A stretch of DNA of 64,000 nt, taken from contig NZ_JASD01000008.1 of the NCBI RefSeq assembly GCF_000622385.1, forward strand, positions 2,914,001 to 2,978,000. Direction: 5' to 3'. Below the pieces are notes generated by a model. That model saw only the letters and a list, made by a program, of their open reading frames with translations, did not search any database and was not told the origin of the DNA. Shown here one piece after another: positions 57,467 through 64,000 of the stretch (within the stretch, counting starts at the first letter, position 1; every line of letters begins with the position of its first letter). A program made the translations under genes and the position numbers. This stretch comes from Sulfitobacter noctilucicola. Its GTDB lineage: Bacteria > Pseudomonadota > Alphaproteobacteria > Rhodobacterales > Rhodobacteraceae.

Positions 57467-58181
57467 TCCTATGACTGCTTTCTTTCAACTGCACCGTGAT
57501 CTGCCGCGCGAAGGACCGGGAGAGCCTGCCGATGTGGCATGGGCAACGGAACTTGCGGCACTCGCGCCCAACGCACAGATGGCCGATGTGGCGTGTGGTC
57601 CGGGCGGAGACATCGCGGCACTCCTTGCGGCGGCTCCTGAGGGGCATGTAACTGCGCTGGATAAAACAGCGCACTTTGTGGATGCCGTGCGTGCGGATTG
57701 GGGAACCGACGGGCGGGTGACCGCGCTCAAGGCGGACATGGCACGTATTCACAACAGCTATGACCTGATCTGGTGCGCCGGTGCCGTCTATTTCATGGGG
57801 GTGACCGCCGCATTGAATGCGTGGCGTAAGTCGTTGACGAAAAACGGCGTTATTGCATTCTCGGAAGCGTGTTGGTTCACCGATGCGCCATCCGAACGCG
57901 CGCAAAGCCTATTCGCGACCGAGTATCCCACCATGACGGACGAGGCGGGTGTGCAGGCACAGATTGCGGAGGCCGGATACGAAGTTTTGGGAACGCGGCG
58001 TCTGTCTGATGCGGCTTGGGAAGCGTACTTTGGACCGCTGGACGAGCGGATCGCCAAGCTGACACCCGATGCCGATCCGGCGCTCAAGGCTGTTCTGGAC
58101 GAGGCGTGGGAAGAGGCCGATTGCTGGCGTACGCACCGGAACGAGTATGGTTATCTGCTGAGCGTTGTGCGACCGAAATGA
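57456..58181 (+). CDS. class I SAM-dependent methyltransferase
   Basis: The 241-residue protein has the SAM-binding glycine motif DVACGPGGD near residues 44-52, an acidic second strand LDKTAHFVD, and the middle motif LIWCAGAVYFM. It overlaps the hydrolase by 11 bases and the next gene by 4, so it belongs to the cimA run. The methyl acceptor is unknown. Confidence 0.85.
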   Translation: MASDPMTAFFQLHRDLPREGPGEPADVAWATELAALAPNAQMADVACGPGGDIAALLAAAPEGHVTALDKTAHFVDAVRADWGTDGRVTALKADMARIHNSYDLIWCAGAVYFMGVTAALNAWRKSLTKNGVIAFSEACWFTDAPSERAQSLFATEYPTMTDEAGVQAQIAEAGYEVLGTRRLSDAAWEAYFGPLDERIAKLTPDADPALKAVLDEAWEEADCWRTHRNEYGYLLSVVRPK

Positions 58182-58954
58182 GCTTTGATGCAGATCTGAA
58201 CGCTTGCGCTGCTTTGGTCGAGCGGGCCGATCCGTGGCGGTTTCGCGCGGTGATGGCCGCGCCAGTTGCGGCCCGCAAGGTGCTGTTCCCGCTCTATGCT
58301 TTCAACGTCGAAGTGGCACGCGCGCCTTGGGTCACGCAAGAGCCGATGATCGCCGAGATGCGGTTGCAGTGGTGGCGCGACGTTTGCGAGGAAATAGCGC
58401 AGGGGAAACAGGTGCGCCGACATGAGGTGGCAACACCGCTGGCCCAGAGCTTTGACGTGAAAACAGCTGGGATGCTGGATGAGCTTGTGGCGGCAAGGCG
58501 TTGGGATATATACAAAGATGCCTTTGAAGACGAGGCGCACTTTGCCCGCTATATTGACCAGACATCAGGGCATTTGACCTGGGCCGCGGCGCAGGCTTTG
58601 GGTAGTGCGGATGAAGCGACAGTTCGCGATGCGGCCTATGCTGCGGGTATCGCTGCGTGGCTTCGGGCCATTCCCGAACTTGAGGCGCGCGGGCGAATTC
58701 CGCTGCTGGATGGCACGCCTCAGGGGGTGCGTGATCTGGCTGCGGGTGCGCTGGAACGGTTGCAAAAGGCGCGGGCCAACCGGCGTCTGGTGAGCCGTGC
58801 CGCGCGTCCGGGGCTGTTGCATATTGGACCGGCTGAGCCGATCCTGAAAGCCGCGATAGAGAATGCCGACGCTGTTATCGAAGGGCGTTTGCCCGATCCG
58901 GTGGAGGACGACCGCCTGCGCCTTGGACTACGGGCACTGACGGGTCGTTGGTAG
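58178..58954 (+). CDS. squalene/phytoene synthase-fold protein (NDUFAF6-like)
   Basis: The 258-residue protein resembles the squalene/phytoene synthase fold with RKVLFPLYAFNVEVARAPW and EMRLQWWRD. It lacks the two canonical aspartate-rich DxxxD metal motifs of carotenoid synthases as far as I can see. That matches the NDUFAF6-type family linked in mitochondria to complex I assembly; a role in complex I here is inference. ATG 58178 overlaps the methyltransferase stop (ATGA). A longer frame upstream lies inside the methyltransferase. Confidence 0.8.
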   Translation: MSFDADLNACAALVERADPWRFRAVMAAPVAARKVLFPLYAFNVEVARAPWVTQEPMIAEMRLQWWRDVCEEIAQGKQVRRHEVATPLAQSFDVKTAGMLDELVAARRWDIYKDAFEDEAHFARYIDQTSGHLTWAAAQALGSADEATVRDAAYAAGIAAWLRAIPELEARGRIPLLDGTPQGVRDLAAGALERLQKARANRRLVSRAARPGLLHIGPAEPILKAAIENADAVIEGRLPDPVEDDRLRLGLRALTGRW

Positions 58955-58960
58955 GACCTC

Positions 58961-60175
58961 TCAGGCTGTCTCAGGATCGCGCCGGAACACCAACCAGATC
59001 AGCGAGGCTCCGGCGAGCGCCAAAAACGGGATCATTGCGATGTTTACAGCGGCCCAGCCGGTTGTCGCATCGCCGCCTGCGCAGTTCATCAACCCGCCAG
59101 AGGCCAGTGAGGCAAGGGTCACACCGCCAAAGACCAGCAGATCGTTCAGACCCTGCATCTGTCCGCGTTCATGTGGTTCATGGGAGCTGGCCAGCAAGGT
59201 AGTGGCCCCGATGAAGCCGAAGTTCCAGCCCAGTCCCAACAGAATAAGTGCGACATAGAAATTCATCAGGTCGACGCCTTGGAGCGCCACGATGCCCGCG
59301 CCGCCCAAGATGGCGATGCCCAGCCCCATGATCTTTTCCACACCGAAGCGGGCAATCAAATGGCCGGTGAAAAACGATGGCGCGAACATCGCCAACACGT
59401 GGCCTGTCACAATATTGGATGCGTCAGCCACTGCATACCCACACCCCACAACGGCGAGCGGCGTAGAGGTCATGACGAGGTTCATCAACGAGTAGGAAAC
59501 CATACCGCAGATGACCGCGACAGCGATGCGCGGAGAGGTAAGGAGTTCCCACCGCGACCGCGCAGGCGCATCACCCACCATCGGTGGGGCGGGTTTGGGA
59601 ATATCCAGCAAAAAGAACAGTGCCATACCGACAAGATTGATGATTACTGCAGCGATAAACACAGGGAAGTAGCGCATGACGGTCGCGTCCGGTCCGTCGG
59701 ACAGATAGCTGACCAGTTGCGGGCCGATGATTGCGGCACCAAGGCCACCTGCCATGACATAGGAAATCGCCTTGGGACGAAAGGCATCGGACGCGGTGTC
59801 GGCCGCAGCAAAGCGGAAAAAACCGCCCGATGACATATAGATACCTGTCAGATAGCTGCCGACCAGAAGCCACAGGAACGAGCCGGACACCACAGCGTAT
59901 GCACAAAGGGCCGCACCTGCCGCTCCGCCTGCTGCGCCGATCATGAAGCCAGCGCGACGTCCGTGTTTTTGCATCAGGGGCGAGAGCCACGGTGCCGTTG
60001 TCATGGACCCGAAGACGATCATCGAGATCGGCAAGGTCACCAGACAGGCGTAGGGCGATAGCTGCTGTCCCACCAACCCGCCGATTACGAACATCATCGG
60101 CAGCTGGCTGCCCAGAAACGCCTGTGCGGCGACCAGAACCGCTACGTTCCGCTTGGCACGTGTATCATCAATCAT
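58961..60175 (-). CDS. MFS transporter
   Basis: The 404-residue protein has about twelve hydrophobic segments, and HGRRAGFM between helices 2 and 3 as the MFS loop motif. It resembles the MFS group of sugar/drug-type efflux proteins, but no substrate class can be named. ATG 60175 (MIDDTRAKRN) is chosen; the open frame upstream to 60628 overlaps the opposite-strand cobK gene. It ends 6 bases from the convergent NDUFAF6-like gene. Confidence 0.88.
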   Translation of the reverse strand: MIDDTRAKRNVAVLVAAQAFLGSQLPMMFVIGGLVGQQLSPYACLVTLPISMIVFGSMTTAPWLSPLMQKHGRRAGFMIGAAGGAAGAALCAYAVVSGSFLWLLVGSYLTGIYMSSGGFFRFAAADTASDAFRPKAISYVMAGGLGAAIIGPQLVSYLSDGPDATVMRYFPVFIAAVIINLVGMALFFLLDIPKPAPPMVGDAPARSRWELLTSPRIAVAVICGMVSYSLMNLVMTSTPLAVVGCGYAVADASNIVTGHVLAMFAPSFFTGHLIARFGVEKIMGLGIAILGGAGIVALQGVDLMNFYVALILLGLGWNFGFIGATTLLASSHEPHERGQMQGLNDLLVFGGVTLASLASGGLMNCAGGDATTGWAAVNIAMIPFLALAGASLIWLVFRRDPETA

Positions 60176-60304
60176 CGGAAGTCCTCTCTTGGGTGCAAGG
60201 CGTAGCGGTGGCGCGGGGCAGGAGCAACCCCTGTCGCGCGGTGTCGCGTCCTCAAAGCCATCGCGGGGCTTGTGCGTGCCGGTGGCCCGACTAATGTCGG
60301 TCGC

Positions 60305-61042
60305 ATGACGTCCGACACCCGAATTCTTTTGCTGGCAGGCAGTGCCGAAGCGCGCCAGATCGCGGTGGCCTTGCTTGAGCGGGGCTTGCACGTGCGCGCG
60401 CTGATGTCGGAGGCCCCGCGCGGGGCAAATCCGATGCCGGTAGATTTCGAGGTGTGTGGGGAGCCGAGCCAGGAGGTGCTTGCCTCTGCGATGGCGACCA
60501 AAGACGCGGTGATTGATGCCAGCCACGGCTTTGACGGTGCGATGACAGATGCAGGATGGAAGGCGGCACGTGCCGCGGATCTGCCGTTTGTGACGCTGCG
60601 GCGTCCGGGATGGGATGTGGCGGCCCATGATTTATGGACCGCCGTTACCGATGTGGCGGCCGCGATGGAGTTGATCCCGCCCGGTGCGCGGGTCTTTTCG
60701 GCCGCTGGCTGGGCGAGCTTGCCTGACTGTGCCGCATTTCAGGGGTCACGACTGCTGTTGCGCCAGACCACACCGCATAACCGTCCTGTACCGTTCGATT
60801 TTGTGCAGCCGGTTTTCGGGACGCCGCCCTTTACCGTAGAGAGCGAGACGGACCTTTTTCGCCGCCTCCAGATCGACATGCTGATGTGCCGCAATCTGGG
60901 AGGTGCGCCGAGCCGGCCCAAGGTGGACGCGGCAGTGGCATTGGGTTTGCCCGTCCTTTTGATCGAGCGGCCCGCACCGCCACCCGAAGCGCATTGCGTA
61001 GACCATGTAAACGCGGTCCTGGCCTGGGTGGCCGCCCTTTGA
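60305..61042 (+). CDS. cobK: precorrin-6A reductase (cobalamin biosynthesis)
   Basis: CobK/CbiJ reduces precorrin-6A in the aerobic cobalamin pathway. The 245-residue protein has LLLAGSAEARQIAVAL for NADPH, DASHGFDGAMTD and the NLGGAPSRPKVDAA segment near the C-terminus. ATG 60305 is chosen; an in-frame GTG at 60272 also exists. Other cob genes are absent, so it is unlinked. B12 is needed for nrdJ and probably the MttB-like enzyme of this window. It overlaps the following TTG-start gene. Confidence 0.9.
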   Translation: MTSDTRILLLAGSAEARQIAVALLERGLHVRALMSEAPRGANPMPVDFEVCGEPSQEVLASAMATKDAVIDASHGFDGAMTDAGWKAARAADLPFVTLRRPGWDVAAHDLWTAVTDVAAAMELIPPGARVFSAAGWASLPDCAAFQGSRLLLRQTTPHNRPVPFDFVQPVFGTPPFTVESETDLFRRLQIDMLMCRNLGGAPSRPKVDAAVALGLPVLLIERPAPPPEAHCVDHVNAVLAWVAAL

Positions 61043-61674
61043 GCTTGCAGCGACCAGTGATCCGCGATGCACAGGACGTGGAAAGGGGGGCCGCGTGGCT
61101 GGCGGCGACAGAACCGCGTTTTGCACAGGCCCTGGCCCAGACAGGGCCACTGCCTCTGCGTTTGCGTCAGGGTGGCTTTGCCGGGCTGCTGGAGATCATC
61201 ATCAGCCAGCAGGTCAGCGTCGCATCTGCGAATGCGATCCGTGCGCGGATGGCGCAGGCGGGCTTTGTGACAAAGCAGGCCGTGCTCGGGGCTGGGGATG
61301 CAGAGTTGCGGAATGCGGGTCTGAGCAAGCCCAAGGCGCGCTATGCCCTGATCCTCGCGCAGAGCGATCTCGATTATGATGGCCTGGAAGAAATGGATGA
61401 CGCCGACGCTATGGCGCGGCTGTGTGCGATCACTGGCATCGGGCCGTGGACGGCGGAAATCTATTTGATGTTTTGCATGGGGCGCACAGATATCCTGCCA
61501 GCGGGTGATCTGGCCTTGCAGGTTGCAGCGCAGCATTTGTTTGATCTGCCCGCACGCCCCAAGCCCGATGCGCTGGCGCAGATGGCTGAAAATTGGGCAC
61601 CTTGGCGGTCGGTTGCAGCCCGTGCGCTCTTTGCCTACTACCGGGTTATAAAGAACAGGGAAGGTCTGGGATGA
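61039..61674 (+). CDS. DNA-3-methyladenine glycosylase II family protein
   Basis: The 211-residue product has the helix-hairpin-helix and catalytic Asp pattern of AlkA-like glycosylases, with ARLCAITGIGPWTAEIYLMF and ILPAGDLALQ. It removes alkylated bases from DNA. The N-terminus is uncertain: TTG 61039 overlaps the cobK stop, with TTG 61045 or GTG 61057 as alternatives. It overlaps the esterase start by 4 bases. Confidence 0.85.
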   Translation: MSLQRPVIRDAQDVERGAAWLAATEPRFAQALAQTGPLPLRLRQGGFAGLLEIIISQQVSVASANAIRARMAQAGFVTKQAVLGAGDAELRNAGLSKPKARYALILAQSDLDYDGLEEMDDADAMARLCAITGIGPWTAEIYLMFCMGRTDILPAGDLALQVAAQHLFDLPARPKPDALAQMAENWAPWRSVAARALFAYYRVIKNREGLG

Positions 61675-62336
61675 CACGAGTATTGAACGCAGAACGCCGC
61701 GCGCCTGTATCGGGTGAAACACGATCCATCGTGGTGTTTTTGCACGGTTACGGGGCCAATGGTGCCGATCTTTTGGGATTGGCCGATCCGTTGGGAGAGC
61801 ATTTGCCGGACACCATGTTCGTGGCACCTGATGCGCCAGAGAATGTGGCAGGGATGCCCAACGGCTATCAGTGGTTTCCGATCCCGTGGATTGACGGCTC
61901 CTCGGAAGAGGAATCAATGCGCGGCATGGATCAGGCGGTGGACGATCTGAACGCTTTCCTTGATGCATTGATGGTGGACGAGGATGTGCTGCCAGAGCAG
62001 GTCGTGCTGTTCGGCTTTTCCCAAGGCACGATGATGGCGCTGCATGTGGCCCCGCGCCGCGAAGACGAAATCGCCGGTATCGTCGCATTTTCGGGGCGCT
62101 TGCTGTCACGCGAAAGCCTCAAGGATGAAGCGGTTGTGAAACCGCCGATCCTGTTGGTGCACGGCGATGCGGATGATGTGGTGCCACCGCAGTCGCTTCC
62201 GCAGGCCGCCGAAGCCCTGCAGGAGGCAGGCTGGCAGGACGTGTTTGCCCATGTGATGAAAGGGACCGGTCACGGGATTGCACCTGACGGGTTGAGCGTC
62301 GCACTGGCCTTTATGCGCGACAAACTCAGCCTCTGA
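61671..62336 (+). CDS. phospholipase/carboxylesterase family hydrolase
   Basis: The 221-residue alpha/beta hydrolase has VFLHGYGANGADLL, the nucleophile elbow GFSQGTMMAL, the Asp in VHGDADDVVP and His in GTGHGIAPDG. The family includes lysophospholipase/thioesterase-like enzymes of broad substrate range. ATG 61671 overlaps the glycosylase stop, completing a cobK-alkA-esterase run. Confidence 0.9.
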   Translation: MTRVLNAERRAPVSGETRSIVVFLHGYGANGADLLGLADPLGEHLPDTMFVAPDAPENVAGMPNGYQWFPIPWIDGSSEEESMRGMDQAVDDLNAFLDALMVDEDVLPEQVVLFGFSQGTMMALHVAPRREDEIAGIVAFSGRLLSRESLKDEAVVKPPILLVHGDADDVVPPQSLPQAAEALQEAGWQDVFAHVMKGTGHGIAPDGLSVALAFMRDKLSL

Positions 62337-62457
62337 GGTGTCGTTGAACTGTCACAAATAACCTCTACCTCTGGCCGCGACATCTTGTACGAAGCTTTGG
62401 CTTGCCAGCGCAAAACCACGAGATATAGTCGTTTCAAACGGGTAGGGGTGCTTGTCG

Positions 62458-63042
62458 ATGGACGGCGATTTCAGAACCGAGTTTACGAGACAGCCAGCGG
62501 GGTTGAAACACCGCCCCGCGCTGGTGCTGAATGCGGACTATCGACCGCTGAGTTACTATCCTTTGTCGCTGTGGCCCTGGCAGGACGCGATCAAGGCCAA
62601 ATGGCTCGACCGGGTGGATATTGTCGCTGAATATGACGACTATGTGCACAGTCCGACCATGGCGCTTAAGATACCGTCTGTTGTCGTTCTCAAAGACTTT
62701 GTAAAACCTCAAAAGCGCGTGGCTTTCACGCGCTTTAATTTATTTCTGAGGGACGAATTCAGGTGCCAGTACTGCGGAACGCGGGGGGATTTGACGTTTG
62801 ACCATGTGGTGCCGCGTGCGTCTGGCGGCGTGACGTCATGGCAGAACGTGGTCGCGGCCTGTTCGCCCTGCAACCTGCGCAAGGGGTCCAAGGCTTTGCA
62901 CCAGACGGGTCTGCACCTGCGAAAACCGCCGCGTCAGCCAGGCGCAGAAGAGTTGCGCAACATGGGACGAAAGTTTCCGCCCAATCATTTGCACGATAGC
63001 TGGATGGATTTTCTCTATTGGGATGCTGAATTGCAGCCTTGA
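62458..63042 (+). CDS. HNH endonuclease family protein
   Basis: The 194-residue protein has a C-terminal HNH domain with CQYCGTRGDLTFDHVVPRASGG and ACSPCNLRKG in pattern: two zinc CxxC pairs around the His-Asn core. The N-terminal part (ALVLNADYRPLSYYPLSLWP) matches the widely conserved chromosomal HNH group, not a mobile-element homing enzyme. The start at ATG 62458 follows GGTAGGGGTG. Its role is unknown. It is followed by a 110-base gap before the convergent amidase. Confidence 0.88.
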   Translation: MDGDFRTEFTRQPAGLKHRPALVLNADYRPLSYYPLSLWPWQDAIKAKWLDRVDIVAEYDDYVHSPTMALKIPSVVVLKDFVKPQKRVAFTRFNLFLRDEFRCQYCGTRGDLTFDHVVPRASGGVTSWQNVVAACSPCNLRKGSKALHQTGLHLRKPPRQPGAEELRNMGRKFPPNHLHDSWMDFLYWDAELQP

Positions 63043-63152
63043 GCAGGGTGTCGGTGCGATAGAGCGTTTTTTATCCCCATGCATGCGGCGTGGGATTGCA
63101 TTGGGGTATGCGGATACTGACCGCAGATACGAGTTGAGTTCCTGACCTCAGG

Positions 63153-64000
63153 TCAGGTCAGGTCCGGCGGAGATCTGTAATTGCCGGTCCGTTCATAGGC
63201 CGCTGCGAGCGCCAATAGATCGTTGTCTGCATAGGCTCGACCGGCAAAGGTCAAGCCAGCGGGCATTCGGGTATCTTGCATCATTCCCATCGGGACCGTG
63301 ACCGTTGGAATTCCTAGGTGTCGAATAGCGAGGTTCCCGTTCGCAACCCACACCCCGTTTCGCCATGCTTTGTCTGCCGATGTGGGATTAGTATCTGCGT
63401 CCGCTGGGCCGACATCAGCGACCGCCGGAAATACCACCGCGTCGAGACCAAGGTCATCCATCCAGTCTTCGAGGTCTACACGACGGGTCTTTTCCAGACC
63501 CGACAAACCATCGGCTAGCGTTGGAATATTGAGATAGTTCTCAATAGGATGCGCGCGGGCATGTGCAGGATAATCGGCGATATCGTCATCAAATCCGAAG
63601 TATCTGTCTGGCAGACTGCCTTGCGGTGCGGGAAATATCTGTGTGCCATCCACAACACTGAGTGATGGAATGTGGGGATCACCGTTTGCTCTTAGGAAAT
63701 CATCCCAGGCCCATACAGACAGATCGGTGATTTCGTGATGAAGAAAACGGGCAGGGAGGAACCCCCGCGTGCCTATCTTGGGCGCGCCACTGCGGTCACC
63801 TTCATAGTTCGTCACGGTCGGAAAATCGACAACGATAACTTCGGCACCGGCTTGTTCCAATGCGGCACGGGCGCTTTCCCAAAGGGCGATGATCGATCCA
63901 CGGGTGACGATCCGCTGACCTGTCCGCCCGCCAATACCGCCGTCATTGGCGGTGCCTGCGTCGGCATCCTGGTTGATGTACATCGCCGGAACCCCGAAAC
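63153..64000 (-). CDS. amidase family protein, partial (5' end beyond right edge)
   Basis: The frame stays open to the window edge, so the N-terminal part is cut off; at least 281 residues are encoded. It has features of amidase-signature proteins' C-terminal half, such as DAVVFPAVADVGP, IRHLGIPTVTVPMGMM and AGLTFAGRAYADNDLL. The Ser-Ser-Lys core would lie upstream of the edge, so activity cannot be judged. The stop lies in a CCTGA tandem repeat. Confidence 0.75.
   Translation of the reverse strand, partial: FGVPAMYINQDADAGTANDGGIGGRTGQRIVTRGSIIALWESARAALEQAGAEVIVVDFPTVTNYEGDRSGAPKIGTRGFLPARFLHHEITDLSVWAWDDFLRANGDPHIPSLSVVDGTQIFPAPQGSLPDRYFGFDDDIADYPAHARAHPIENYLNIPTLADGLSGLEKTRRVDLEDWMDDLGLDAVVFPAVADVGPADADTNPTSADKAWRNGVWVANGNLAIRHLGIPTVTVPMGMMQDTRMPAGLTFAGRAYADNDLLALAAAYERTGNYRSPPDLT

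Noticed and set aside
60176..60304. Cobalamin riboswitch upstream of cobK
   Set aside because: The gap is too short and lacks the B12 box.
60739..62109. 456-codon minus-strand frame under cobK, the glycosylase and the esterase
   Set aside because: Three overlapping genes with clear motifs lie on the plus strand.
1..64000. CRISPR array, insertion sequence, integrase or structural prophage genes
   Set aside because: No regularly spaced repeats, transposase, integrase or capsid genes were seen; the only phage-like genes are the endolysin and holin.

Overview
The window reads as a chromosomal segment of a marine Roseobacter-group alphaproteobacterium (Rhodobacterales; Sulfitobacter/Roseobacter-like). 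This placement is inferred from gene content and order, high GC, and alphaproteobacterial signals such as a GTTC-N7-GTTC LexA box and TTAA-N7-TTAA CtrA-type sites. No insertion sequence, integrase, CRISPR array or structural prophage gene was seen. Nearly all of the segment is dense core genome with many 4-base stop/start overlaps.

Layout. 1-2.9 kb: minus-strand cluster of a sulfotransferase-like gene (cut by the edge), a small sulfotransferase and a glycosyltransferase, probably for surface polysaccharide. 3.1-5.3 kb: MoxR ATPase plus VWA (CoxD/CoxE-like) pair. 5.4-7.6 kb: purL. 7.86-7.95 kb: probable small RNA of the suhB/mmgR type. 8.0-12.5 kb: LysR regulator divergent from a fused indolepyruvate oxidoreductase. 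12.6-15.4 kb: acyltransferase, murI, argC. 15.4-19.6 kb: ccmE, then an endolysin and holin that look like the gene transfer agent (GTA) lysis cassette, then ccmF and ccmH. 19.7-24.1 kb: enoyl-CoA hydratase, a small conserved unknown protein, gltA, gltX. 24.2-27.0 kb: comEC convergent with lexA. 27.1-31.8 kb: tight operon trpG-trpD-ung-trpC-moaC-moeA. 31.9-41.3 kb: divergent polysaccharide deacetylase, unknown exported protein, deacylase, trpE, PpiD-like isomerase, aminotransferase, gpt, fabI. 41.6-43.5 kb: pdxH, double cold-shock protein, DUF192 protein, tRNA-Pro. 43.5-48.3 kb: B12-dependent nrdJ with a long regulatory upstream region and a duplicated terminator-like repeat downstream. 48.3-53.2 kb: small ECF-like sigma factor divergent from an EF-hand protein, MttB-family methyltransferase with a possible leader peptide, beta-barrel protein, aminotransferase. 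53.4-64 kb: cysS, cimA, alpha/beta hydrolase, methyltransferase, squalene/phytoene-synthase-fold protein, MFS transporter, cobK, alkA-like, carboxylesterase, HNH nuclease, and an amidase cut by the right edge.

How parts work together. Three genes tie to the GTA/DNA-exchange lifestyle known from Rhodobacter capsulatus: a lysis cassette (release), comEC (uptake) and lexA (SOS, linked to GTA control in that species). CtrA-type motifs lie shortly upstream of the lysis cassette and comEC. Two perfect TTAA-N7-TTAA sites lie upstream of cimA and of an unknown 125-aa protein. A second theme is cobalamin: nrdJ needs it, cobK makes it, and MttB-family enzymes usually act with a corrinoid protein. Start codons were refined by eye from ribosome binding sites and family N-termini. 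No homology search was run, so family names rest on recognised motifs and neighbourhood.
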